DNA from: Bathynomus jamesi
Lineage: Eukaryota; Arthropoda; Malacostraca; Isopoda; Cirolanidae
Reading direction: 5' to 3'
Assembly: GCA_023014485.1 (NCBI GenBank)
Contig: JAJOZX010000939.1
Location: 731,501 to 795,500 of the forward strand
Length of the DNA: 64,000 nucleotides
Below, in pieces: positions 51,560 through 62,040 of this stretch. Under the pieces are notes generated by a model. The model was not told the origin of the DNA and made no database searches. It was given only the letters and a program-made list of their open reading frames with translations. The stretch's first letter is position 1. Every line of letters begins with the position of its first letter. The translations under genes were made by a program, and so were the position numbers.

Positions 51560-54500
51560 TTATAATGAAGGGTGACTTCTGACCTTTTATACGGTAGGTG
51601 TAAAGTTTGGAGCGGATATATGACGCTTGCATTTCTAGATATACATATAAAAAAGTAACGAATCATTAAAATTAAATAAATGACAACTTTTCCAATATCA
51701 ATAGATTAGATTAAAATTAGTTTAAGTTCAGTTAAGGATTCAAGTCTAAATATCAACATCACCAAGGAATTAACATTTCTCATGTGTTAGCATTAAAGTT
51801 ATAGCTATTAAGAATTTTTCTCCGTTGTTCATGGTCCCAAAATAATATTTCTAAAGGGATGCTAATCTATATTGGTTCCTTTTAGACCATCTGAGTTTCG
51901 TTTTCTTTTGATTGTTGTATATACTGTATAGTGCGTGAGACCAATTTAAGATAATTATATAATAATATTATAAATTTGTAAAATTATCGGTTTAAATTAA
52001 CTTAAATCCGTTTTATATAAAATTACCTTATTTATTCAGATATAAATTCAGAATATAGAAATTGTTTTAGTAAATGTTTTTCATAAATTAATTTTCCTTT
52101 TTTATAATCTTTATTTTATAGGTAGGCTGACCTTTTTATTTTTTCCTTTCATAAATTTTAATGCAAATTCCATTAGTGATGTTTTTTTTTCCTATATAGG
52201 CTGGTTAGTATGGTTTTATTCTGAAATGATATCTTCCTATCAAAAGTTGTGCTTTTCGATAAGATTTTATTTATTGTGCGAATGGTATAAATAGGATTTT
52301 TTTTAACGCTCGCGCGTTTGTATAGATAATATTAGAAATTATTTCATTATATAATACAGTTTGGTTCGGTTAGAGGTATTTATATAGAGGTTCGCTTACA
52401 AAAAGTGGATATTCGCTTCAAAATGTAATTAATTATTTTGAAGTTGGATTATATACTCGTATCATGGTTGCGCTGTACTTTTTGTTCATAGTATCTTTTC
52501 TTATTTATATTAACAATGAAACGTTTCAATTAGTTTCACTTTGTAACGATGAATTGCATGGATTTACTATGATTCATAAATCAGCTGGGTCCGTGATAAA
52601 GGAGAAAATTGTCTCAGATGTAATTTGTAAATTATGAGGTTTTTCCTGTGAAATTTAGCGTTGCAGGTTGGAATTAATGTGTTAAATTAATTTTCAGTAT
52701 TAATATTTAAATTTTATTATTTAATGATTATTTTTGGGTAAATGTGTTATTTTTTTCAAACTTTATTCGGGGTTACTCGTGCATTTGAAGCCTTAGATTG
52801 ATGGCTGACCAGAAATGGGGCAGTTTTAGATTGCTAATAATGTTTTTGTGGCATCTTGAGGACTCGTGTTGTCCGTGGTCCCCGACGAGCTGTTAAGCTG
52901 GTTCATTGTTGTCGTGATTTGATGAGTTGGTCTTTTGTATTTGACTGTATCGATGTTATTCCTGAAAATAGTTTAAACAATAACATTTTTTTTAAAATTA
53001 TAATTATGGTTCTATGTATGGGCGCATTCATATTCATATACATTGCGGTATGGTATGGTTTTGTTTGTTGATATATATTTTATTCTCTTTCTCGATTTAA
53101 ATGTCATAAGTTACCTTATTAAAATGTTGCGAAATTCTGTCATTTAATTTTTTTGTCATTTTTTTTTTTTAAATTGGTCAGAACAAGTTGTGGTTAGTTT
53201 TGATGAAGTGTTGAGAAAATGTTTGTAAATTAAATGTGAAAAGTTATAATCAGTAGAAGTACAAACTTTTAAATATGTTTCTTCAAAATTTCAAAAGGCT
53301 CGATTTGGAGGCAACTAAGTTGAATCCGGATTCCACGAATGGCGTTTAGTTGACCTGAGTAAGGTGATCGATCACCGGCGAGAGTACGAGAGAGAGAGAG
53401 AGAGAGAGAGAGTTACAAGGAAAAGAAGTACCTCAAAAGGCCTTGCGGCCCATACCGAGGAGGTACCAATGGCAATGGGTGCCAGGGAAAATTTTGTAAA
53501 AGTTTATTTTTCTTTCAACTATCCTAGCAGTAGTAGAAAACTGGATAGAAAAGTAGAAGGCTCTCTCCCCACCCTCCGCTCCCTCCCTGCCAGAGGCAGG
53601 TACGGAAAAAGGTTGAAGAAAATACCTTGACCCTTAGAAAATACCTTGACCCTAAAGAACAGTTTCGAGCGAATTTGGTTTGGCATTTTTTAGGGATGTA
53701 CCGATTCCAGAATTTTGGCCGATACCGATACTCGTTTTTCCAACGATATCGATACCAATACTCCGATACTCAAAATAGGCCGATATTTTGCCGATACCGA
53801 TACTTTATTTTAAAAATCAATAAAAACATATTTTATCAATAATTATTTGTAGAGTAATAGTCGTACATACTGTAGCACATTCAATGTATAAATATAACGT
53901 ACTGAAATAAATTTAGTCACAAGAGAGTAGACAGTATTTATAACTACGTATGCCACTACATAGTTACTAATTACTACATTACTCTAGTCCAACTCGGGGG
54001 CCGAGGTGCTTTGCATAAGTATACCTCTAGATATAAGTCCTCTCTAGGCGTTCATGTTTAATTCTAGTGAAAAATTGATGTAATAATCTCTTGATACGCA
54101 ATTGGTTTCAAATTATAACAGTTTAAAAAATAAGAGGAAGAAATGAAAAATGATGAAACTTCATATGTATTCAATAAGTTTATTAAAATGAAAATTTATT
54201 CAATTGCATTTTATAAATAATTAAATATTAATTTTAAAATGAGAACTTGGAAAAGTATCGGCAGTATCGGTCGATACCGATACTCTAAAAACAGGCCGAT
54301 ACTGCTGATACCAATACATTGGTACATCCCTAGCATTTTTCAGGCAGCCTTGGTCCCACTGTTTCGATGCGCGGCTGAATGTGCGTCTTACTACTCGCTA
54401 GGTTCGTTGTGAAACCACCTACGGCCAAGTGATCGTTTGATCAATGCCATGTAGGGAGCCTTTGAGCTGGACGTAGCAGAGGAGCAGAGCTCACCGAAAA

Positions 54501-55085
54501 AAGTTGAGATGAGAATGGCGAGTTTCTTCATCAGCTTCTGGAATAGAAAATTCCGTCCAGAAGTATACTTCACTATATCTCCATCCCCCTGATCCTCTTT
54601 GAATTAGACCACATATTTTTTTTCTCGCTAAATTTTTTGGAGAGAGAGCGGAACCTCAATGCGTGCTAATCTGTTACATGGTGATGCAACCCCTTGCATT
54701 CTAGCGAAGTGAGCAGTAGAGTTGTGATTGAAAATTTAAAAGGCCCGTTGTCGGTTTTCAACAGAGACAAAAACAGCGGAGTGCTATTTTAGCAACGTTC
54801 AGAACTTTTGTATACTGATTATCATTTGGTGAAGTTATAAGTGAAAGTATTTGGTTATTGTCCAAAGTTTTTTTTTGGGGGGGGGGGGGTATCATACTAC
54901 AGTATGTGCGCTCTGGTCAGTATGTTTTATAAGCATTTTCTTGTTCTTTCTATGGTTGCCTTAATAGTAACTCTATAACTACAGTATATGAATAATTTTT
55001 CAAAAATAAAGCGATCTTTCATGAGAAGTCACTGGAATAGATTGTGAACTTGAAATTTGTTGTAACTAATTTTAAGAAAATTATC
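51560..55085 (+). repeat. Long block homologous to 41.85-44.50 kb
   Basis: This is the second copy of the long non-coding block, in the same orientation. It is longer mainly because of a 642-bp hAT MITE at 53691-54332 and a stretch around 53450-53650 not seen in the other copy. A (GA)n run lies at 53385-53411, and eleven G after a T run at 54870-54888. No LTR-like direct repeats were found at its ends. The homology stops near 55085. Confidence 0.7.
53691..54332. mobile_element. hAT-type MITE, 642 bp
   Basis: TAGGGATGTACCGATTCC at the left is mirrored by GGTACATCCCTA at the right. The body near both ends is made of GGCCGATACCGATACT-like units. The 8-bp duplication GCATTTTT lies on both sides (53683-53690, 54333-54340). 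The related block at 43.7 kb has the same site unfilled (GGCATTTTTTGGGCAG), which confirms the insertion. No coding is present. Confidence 0.93.
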
Positions 55086-55590
55086 CTACATTGTCACCAA
55101 AATGTAATAAAAATATGTATTTTTATTTGTCGGATTAAGATTTCGGCAGGGATTAAAAAGATCTTATCAAGGATTAAAATTTTGCTCTTCTGGCACTCCT
55201 ATCTTTTCCCTTCTGGCACTACCTTCTTTTCCCCTCTGGTATCTCCTTCTTTCCCCCTATGTTCCATTCCCCTCAGTAACACAGGCACTGGCTCGCCCGA
55301 GATGCCAAGAAAGACATTGATTTAACATTAATCAATTCAAGACTGAACATTAATGTATAAATGAATATGGCCAACAACATTTATAATGTATATACTGTAC
55401 ATTAGACAGGACACACCATATAAATAATGATTTATATGTTTATATATAAATTTATATAAATTTATATATAATGATTTAACACTAATTATAGCAATATGAA
55501 GACTTAGACTAATTATATGATCACTACAATATATATAATATATATATATATATGCAAAGAAATCACAAAGCAACACGTGATCTTTTTAAT
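55086..55590. other. Non-coding stretch
   Basis: No gene is recognised. Pyrimidine-rich CTTCTGGCACT(C/A)C units recur at 55190-55250, and (AT)n-like sequence lies at 55535-55553. Confidence 0.5.
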
Positions 55591-55718
55591 AAGCAAAGAA
55601 CCACAGGGAAAAGGAAAAGGAAACACGAAGTCGGAGTGCTTTCGTGTCCCTGAAGATGTGAATATATCACGAAAGCGCTCGGACTTCGTGTTTTCTTTTC
55701 CTTTTCCCTGTGGTTCTT

Positions 55719-55721
<3 letters not shown>
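55591..55721. repeat. Palindromic Penelope-type tail repeat with hammerhead-like core
   Basis: The arms run from AAGCAAAGAACCACAGGGAA to its inverse TTCCCTGTGGTTCTTTGC around a short centre near 55655. The right arm holds the best hammerhead-like core in the window (55649-55681); in the left arm the core is largely lost. (AT)n follows at once. Confidence 0.7.
55649..55681 (+). ncRNA. Hammerhead-ribozyme-like motif (best copy)
   Basis: CTGAAGA (CUGANGA), an extra U, stem II GUGA-AUAUA-UCAC, GAAA, then the palindrome AGCGCU and C as the possible cleavage-site base. Stem I can pair GUCC before the core with GGAC after it. The palindromic AGCGCU would make stem III only between two copies, as described for dimer-type hammerheads of Penelope-like elements. 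Compared with 37.3 kb, stem II changes on both sides while pairing is kept. Confidence 0.5.

Positions 55722-55784
<63 letters not shown>
55722..55784. repeat. (AT)n/(AG)n microsatellite
   Basis: A TA array followed by a GA array. Confidence 0.95.
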
Positions 55785-55786
<2 letters not shown>

Positions 55787-55859
55787 ATGACAAGATAGTA
55801 ACACCATATAGACAATTCCCTATGTAACAAATGTTGTACAATGATAACATACTGTAGTA

Positions 55860-57290
55860 ACATGGTAAACCTAGAGTTCTAGTTAGTTCCTTACACTCTA
55901 AACCAGTGTTTCCGAACCGATGTGTAACGAAATTTCAAGATAATGACAAAACTAAGTCATTGAAAATTGAAAAGTTACTGAACATTCACGACTTATTACG
56001 TTAATACGCGAACTGCTTAACTTTAGTTTGAAGTTACATGGCGTTGGGGTTGGGGGGAAACTAAATGTTGAACAGTGGGTGCCACGAAAGTTAAACGGAT
56101 GACATTGCGATGCCTATAGCTAAGAAAGTTTGGGCCCACTGATGTGAAGCTTGAGCAGTAATTTAGGTCAAAGTACCTAAATAGTTTTTAAACTTTAACG
56201 TTCCGAGTGTATGAAATTTTCCTAACATTGACCGTACGGGTTCCCTTTTTGGTAAATTGGATCAAAATGAGATCCAGTAAATTTCCGGTTAGTGTCTATG
56301 CGGTCCCTAATTGGGAACCTAATTCTGAGATGAACGTTTCCTGAACATATTTTGACATATGATAGGAAACCAAACGGTTTAAAACCTCATATCAGAAGGA
56401 ATTGCACTACTTAGTACCGTGCGGATTTTATTACTTCATATTAATTCGATAATTCTGTAGTGTTTGTATTGTTTAAGGTTCAATTCATTTGAAAAGATGT
56501 AGTAATCTTTTTGTTGTTATTTTTTAGCTTTTTCTTGAATTCGTGCATGTTCTATAATTTGTTTACAAATTTCATCTTTCACTGACTACTGAATGCTTGA
56601 TTCATTAATTCATAGAGTACATTTTTATTTTACCCTTCCGAATATTTATACTTTGAATTATTTAATTGACCCATATTATCCCAAAGAGTTTCAAAATCAT
56701 GATAAAGTTGAATCTTTGTAGTTTTTTGTGTACTTTAAGGGTGTGCCTATTTAACGCCACAGTATTCTATCTCAATGGGCTTCATTGAGATAAAAAATAG
56801 GTGAAATGATTAAATTTATTATTTGCTCTTTTTTTTATTACATCATAAAATAAAAATGGACGTACTTCAAGGTTGCTATAATGAATAAATTAAATAAAAT
56901 TAAAATGGTGCAATATTTCATCACATGTAATTTCAGTTAAATGAATAAAAATCGGAACGTTGTTTGAAAAAATAACAACTTGTATAGATTTACATTGCAA
57001 AATTAATATCTCTATTTCAAAAATAGAGAAAAGTAAACCCGTGGAAGAAATTTGATGTAAAAATAACAAAATTTAGCAATTATATGGCTTTTATAAATAT
57101 TTGACTGTGGGTTACATGAACAAAATCGAATTTCATAATGTCGTCGTTCGACTTTATGCATGTCGACTGTGCAGATCGACTTTCTTCTCTTGACTACAAA
57201 TGTTGTCATTTAGATATCACGATTGGGCTGCTATTAAATTTCGGCCAAAATAAAAGAATAATTATTTCCTGGAAGTTTCCAGAAAATGAC
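55860..57290. other. Non-coding stretch, no element recognised
   Basis: About 1.4 kb without repeats shared elsewhere in the window and without a convincing reading frame. This is the longest stretch that could be unique sequence. Confidence 0.45.
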
Positions 57291-57294
57291 TAGA

Positions 57295-57476
57295 AACCTG
57301 GCTCAGGACAATTCTAAATGAACCAGTCTACCTGAGTATGTGAAATGGAGAGCGTAGCACAGCAGTTCGCTCAATCACCAAGCCAACTCCAGAGGAGGGA
57401 CAACCAGCTTGACTTCCGAGAGGAATCACCACACGGAACTATTGTAAGAGTGTAAGGTAAGGTAGGATATATATAT
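57295..57476 (+). mobile_element. LINE family L1a, 3' end only
   Basis: CCTGAGTATGTGAAATGGAG, CAATCACCAAGCCAACTCCA and CCACACGGAACTATTGTAAG align with the end of the LINE at 14.63-14.78 kb. The copy finishes GTAAGGTAGG and passes into (AT)n. Confidence 0.7.
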
Positions 57477-57488
57477 ATATATATATAT

Positions 57489-58395
57489 GGGAATGAACTC
57501 AGAATGGTTCCCTGAGTTTTTTATGATACACACAGACCGTGCATGGAACAAGGAACTCTTCTGGGATAATTAAATCCACTATAGTCCGAATAAGTAATGG
57601 TAAATGACAAATACCATAGTTTTTCTTTTTCATGATGCAAGCCCGACGTGGGCAACGGGTCTCTCGCAAAGAGGTCCCATAAATATAGCTTCCCTCACCA
57701 GCTATCTCCAAAGCAGACAGGATCCAGCTTTGGGACATGGATCTAGGGTTTAAAGCAGCCTAGCCCCACTACATTTAGAACCTCAATATAAGTAAAAGAC
57801 TCGTTGCATTCATGACGGATTGAATAAATCAAAGAAAAAGGGGTAACTATTATATTTTTAGCCCAAACCAAAACTTAAACCTCAACTTGCAGAATTGAGC
57901 GTCCACTTTTCAAGGCACATAACATGTCCGTTTCATGATGGGAATGAACTCAGAATGGTTCCTGAGTTTTTTATGATACACACAGACCGTGCATGGAACA
58001 AGGAACTCTTCTGGGATAATTAAATCCACTATAGTCCGAATAAGTAATGGTAAATGACAAATACCATAGTTTTTCTTTTATCATGATGCAAGCCCGACGT
58101 GGGCAACGGGTCTCTCGCAAAGAGGTCCCATAAATATAGCTTCCCTCACCAGCTATCTGCAAAGCAGACAGGATCCAGCTTTGGGACATGGATCTAGGGT
58201 TTAAAGCAGCCTATCCCCACTTCATTTAGAACCTCAATATAAGTAAAAGACTCGTTGCATTCACGTCGGATTGAATAAATCAAAGAAAAAGGGGTAACTA
58301 TTATATTTTTAGCCAAAACCAAAACTTAAACCTCAACTGGCAGAATTGAGCGTCCACTTTTCAAGGCACATAACATGTCCGTTTCATGATGGGAA
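57489..58395 (+). repeat. ~460-bp repeat, two tandem copies
   Basis: Copies start at 57489 and 57940, each with GGGAATGAACTCAGAATGGT and ending CCGTTTCATGATGGG. The period is about 451 bp. They are nearly identical to each other and clearly related to the 8.9-9.8 kb pair. Confidence 0.8.
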
Positions 58396-58445
58396 TATAT
58401 AATATAATATAAATAAATAAATATAATATAAATAAATATAATATA

Positions 58446-58776
58446 AATATAATAGTTACCCCTTTTTCTTTGATTTATTCAATCCGACGTGAATGCAACG
58501 AGTCTTTTACTTATATTGAGGTTCTAAATGTAGTGGGGCTAGGCTGCTTTAAACCCTAGATCCATGTCCCAAAGCTGGATCCTGTCTGCTTTGCAGATAG
58601 CTGGTGAGGGAAGCTATATTTATGGGACCTCTTTGCGAGAGACCCGTTGCCCACGTCTGCTTGCATCATGAAAAAGAAAAACTATGGTATTTGTCATTTA
58701 CCATTACTTATTCCGACTATAGTGGACTTAATTATCCCAGAAGAGTTCCTTGTTCCATGCACGGTCTGTGTGTATC

Positions 58777-58778
<2 letters not shown>
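58446..58778 (-). repeat. ~460-bp repeat, inverted partial copy
   Basis: After an A/T spacer of AATATAATATAAATA units, the repeat returns in the opposite orientation and ends GTGTGTATCATATAT. The arrangement (copies, spacer, inverted copy ending in a microsatellite) mirrors that at 8.9-9.8 kb. Confidence 0.75.
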
Positions 58779-58811
<33 letters not shown>

Positions 58812-58838
58812 GTGTGTGTGTGTGTGTGTGTGTGTGTT
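58779..58838. repeat. (AT)n/(GT)n microsatellite
   Basis: A TA then GT array with one GGTG break. Confidence 0.95.
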
Positions 58839-59000
58839 ACAGTCAAAGTGTGTAACTAGCCATTTCGCGTAATGGCTGAAACTTTTAGTCATTTCGCGAA
58901 ATGGCTGTTTCACTTGATCATTTCGCGAAATTACTAAAATCTTCAGCCATTACGCGAAATGGCTGAAATTCCACCTTGGACATTTCGTGAAATGGATAAA
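58839..59000 (+). repeat. CATTTCGCGAAATG palindrome cluster, copy 1
   Basis: TTACAGTCAAAGTGTGTAAC is followed by six inverted units of the type CATTTCGCGAAATG or CATTACGCGAAATGG spaced by 10-20 bp. A second, direct copy lies at 59476-59625. Confidence 0.75.
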
Positions 59001-59245
59001 ATGACTTTTTTCATGAATTCATAGAAATAACAAACATCACAATAAAATTGGAAATCTTTATTTAACTAACTAAATCTGCTAAAACATACATATATCCACA
59101 GGTCTGTTCAAATAAGTGAGAAACACTCTTCCAATACACATTTGAACACATTTGAACATTTGAACACATTTGAATTTGAATTTTCAATATAGAGGTTTTC
59201 AAATACTAACCGAGTCTTCAATGCTATTTCGATGTCCGCCATTGA

Positions 59246-59440
59246 AGGCCCATTAGGTCAACTGTATGCCCTTGATAATTGGTTAGGTTAAGTCGTGTTA
59301 TTTTCGTTAAAACTAACGAAAATAAGGCAACTTAACCTAACCAATTGTCAAGGGCATACAGTTGACCTAACTGGGCATACAGTTGACCTAACCTGGCATA
59401 CATATGACCTAACCGGGCATACAGTTGACCTAACCGGGCA
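59246..59440. repeat. Foldback element of ~20-bp GGTTAGGT units, copy iv
   Basis: The centre is TTTTCGTTAAAACTAACGAA. The right arm has four 20-21-bp units of GGGCATACAGTTGACCTAAC; the left arm has one or two. The unit reads GCATACAG here instead of GCATTCAA in the 12 and 26 kb copies, so units within a copy are more alike than between copies. Confidence 0.75.
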
Positions 59441-59454
59441 AATGATCTGTAATA

Positions 59455-59475
59455 TATATATATATATATATATTA
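59455..59475. repeat. (AT)n microsatellite
   Basis: A short TA array between the foldback and the second palindrome cluster. Confidence 0.9.
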
Positions 59476-59625
59476 CAGTCATAGTGTGTAACCAGCCATT
59501 TCGCGTAATGGCTGAAACTTTTAGTCATTTCGCGAAATGGCTGTTTCACTTGGTCATTTCGCGAAATGACTAAAATCTTCAGCAATTACGCGAAATGGCT
59601 GAAATTCCACTTTGGTGATTTCGTA
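59476..59625 (+). repeat. CATTTCGCGAAATG palindrome cluster, copy 2
   Basis: Nearly identical to 58839-58985 and in the same orientation (TTACAGTCATAGTGTGTAAC, then the same series of inverted units). The two copies bracket the GGTTAGGT foldback. Confidence 0.75.
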
Positions 59626-59631
59626 CGAGAT

Positions 59632-59697
59632 CATTTGCCCGGTTAGGTCAACTGTATGCGCGGTTAGGTCAACTGTATGCCAGGTTAGGTCAACTGT

Positions 59698-59700
<3 letters not shown>
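59632..59700. repeat. GGTTAGGT units, partial copy v
   Basis: Three units of GGTTAGGTCAACTGTATGC run into a (CT)n array; they are inverted relative to the right arm of copy iv. Confidence 0.8.
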
Positions 59701-59764
<64 letters not shown>

Positions 59765-59840
59765 ACTATATATATCAATATATACACACATACAGTGTAT
59801 ATATATATATATAATATAATATAGAGAGAGAGAAGGAGAG
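59701..59840. repeat. (CT)n, (TA)n and (GA)n microsatellites
   Basis: CT runs at 59701-59763, TA-rich sequence to about 59822, and then GA runs to about 59847. Confidence 0.95.
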
Positions 59841-60075
59841 AGAGAGAACGGTTGACAAAAGTAAATACACACCCTCAGTTTTTCCGTAGTTTTTGATTTG
59901 ATAATAAAATTCAATAAATTAAAACAGATATACTGAATCAGTATATATAGAATCGTGTTGCTTTCCCCTTTCCATTATGTAAAGCTGTGACACACGTCCT
60001 GGCATTTCATTGTTGAGCTTTGCCATTTGTTCTTAAGGACAATCATCGTGGTGTTTGTTTATTTACTTTCTCAAA

Positions 60076-60119
60076 ACCTCTGCACACACACACACCACAC
60101 ACATATATATACACAACAC

Positions 60120-60155
<36 letters not shown>

Positions 60156-60171
60156 ATATATTATATATATA
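60076..60171. repeat. (CA)n/(GT)n/(TA)n microsatellite
   Basis: Compound dinucleotide array directly before the foldback terminus; the final TA may be its target site. Confidence 0.9.
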
Positions 60172-60941
60172 CAGGGTGTCCCTAGAATTACCCATCTATT
60201 TCAATGAAATCGGACAAATTTTTAAAAACACACTTTTATTTATGTTTATCATGTTTAATATGTGTTAAAAATGTATAAATTTCTAAATTTTTGTCATAAT
60301 TTTATTTTCATAATTTTTTCATAGTTTTTCATAGTTTTATTTTCATTCTCTTTCAGAACCCTATTAATAATGAATACACAAGAACGCATCTTTGTTGTAA
60401 CATCCCGTATCAAAGGAATGCAATGTAATGAAATCAGAGAAAAATTTACAAGAAGATTTCACAGAACCGGTCCTACAGACAAAGCGATTCGTGAACTTGT
60501 GAACAAATTTAAAAGAACTGGATCCGTACACGACGAGGTGGGAAGAGGACGCCCAAGGACAGCACGTAACAGTACCGAACAGGTACGACAATTGTTTGAG
60601 GATGAACCAACAACTTCGGTTAGGGAGGCCGGTCGAAGACTCAACATATCCAAGACAACAGTTCATAGAATCTTGCGTTCGACACTGATGAAAAAGGCTT
60701 TGATACGGGATGTTACAACAAAGATGCGTTCTTGTGTATTCATTATTAATAGGGTTCTGAAAGAGAATGAAAATAAAACTATGAAAAACTATGAAAAAAT
60801 TATGAAAATAAAATTATGACAAAAATTTAGAAATTTATACATTTTTAACACATATTAAACATGATAAACATAAATAAAAGTGTGTTTTTAAAAAATTTGT
60901 CCGATTTCATTGAAATAGATAGTTAATTCTGGGACACCCTG
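60172..60941 (+). mobile_element. IS630-type palindromic derivative (5' ends joined)
   Basis: CAGGGTGTCCCTAGAATTA at the left and TAATTCTGGGACACCCTG at the right are preceded and followed by TA. The inverted repeats are exceptionally long, about 230 bp, and contain the terminus, the leader and the first codons of the transposase (ATGAATACACAAGAACGCAT and its inverse). The element is therefore an intact 5' half closed by an inverted copy of its own 5' end. Confidence 0.85.
60370..60819 (+). pseudogene. IS630-type transposase, DNA-binding half only
   Basis: The frame MNTQERIFVVTSRIKGMQCN, then IREKFTRRFHRTGPTDKAIR, VNKFKRTGSVHDEVGRGRPR and VREAGRRLNISKTTVHRILR holds the two helix-turn-helix motifs and the GRGRPR linker that bind the ends. 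After residue ~117 the frame enters the inverted repeat. No catalytic DDE/D residues remain. If expressed, it would bind element ends without cutting, a possible repressor; this is inference. Confidence 0.75.
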
Positions 60942-60949
60942 TATAAAGA

Positions 60950-61400
60950 GTACCACATTGATAAACTGGAAATCCATCGTACTGAAAGAAAAAATTGACG
61001 TGAAAAGAAATGAAATGAAATGAAATGAAATAAAAAATACATTTTCAGAACAAAAACTGTAAAAGTAAATGAGAAGCAATTCATATAATGTCAGACCATT
61101 CGACGAGGCACCAACCTAATATATTAAGTCTATAAAAGCATATTAGGTTCAGAGCAATTTTATGTTTAATTGGGTGAACGCAACGCGTTAAAGCACGAGG
61201 AATAGCGATGGAAAATATGGGTTTTCTGGGAAGTTTTTAACGCTGTGAAAAATAATAGTAAAACACGGTTTTGGAGACGAGGAATTGCATTATATTTAGG
61301 AAAAAATGGTACGGAAGAGTTTTCTCAGTTTGAAAACTTAATTACACGCAGTTTTTATACCTGTATAGCCTATCTAACTATGTCTGTAAGTATGTTGTGT
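60950..61400. other. Non-coding stretch
   Basis: No gene is recognised. GAAAT units repeat at 61006-61030. Confidence 0.5.
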
Positions 61401-61436
61401 GTATATATATATATATATATTATATATATATATATA

Positions 61437-61500
<64 letters not shown>
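61401..61500. repeat. (AT)n microsatellite, ~100 bp
   Basis: The longest TA array in the window, with one short break. Confidence 0.95.
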
Positions 61501-61504
<4 letters not shown>

Positions 61505-61635
61505 CGCAATCGATCCATACCTTGATAATTTAAGCTTACTGAAACGAATGAATTTCTACTTCCATCCAGCACATTTCGCTACAAATGTTCAGAATTAGTT
61601 GAACGAGAACATACCTCATAAGTGGATAGGTAGAA

Positions 61636-61928
61636 GGGGGTCCGATTGAGTGGCCACCACGTTCCCCGGACTTGAGTTCACTCGACTTCTTTTGTGGGGG
61701 TTACCTCGAGAATATAGTGTACGAAAATCGTCCAAGAACACTTGAACATTTAAAGAACAATATCAGTACTCTAGGCAACAACATTACTGCAGACACTATT
61801 AATTGCAAATGTGTAGAACAGATTAGTACTCGCATTAGATTGTGCAGTGAAATGCAGTTTGAAAATCTCCTTTAATTAAACATTGTCAATTATCCACTAA
61901 AATGAAGCAGGGCCTCTGGACCACCCTG
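61636..61928 (+). pseudogene. IS630-type transposase C-terminus with right terminus
   Basis: The frame reads GPIEWPPRSPDLSSLDFFCG and then YLENIVYENRPRTLEHLKNN, ending EMQFENLL before a TAA at 61873-61875. The tail ends GGACCACCCTG followed by TA, an IS630-type terminus. LSSLDFF replaces LTPLDFF. The upstream part is lost. Confidence 0.7.
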
Positions 61929-62003
61929 TATATATGTATATATGTATGTATCTACACTGTTGGTGCAGCTGCATTTACATTATATCATATTTAATTTGTG
62001 AAT

Positions 62004-62028
62004 CTCTCTCTCTCTCTCTCTCTCTCAT
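62004..62028. repeat. (CT)n microsatellite
   Basis: A CT dinucleotide run. Confidence 0.95.
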
Positions 62029-62040
62029 TCTTTATACACA

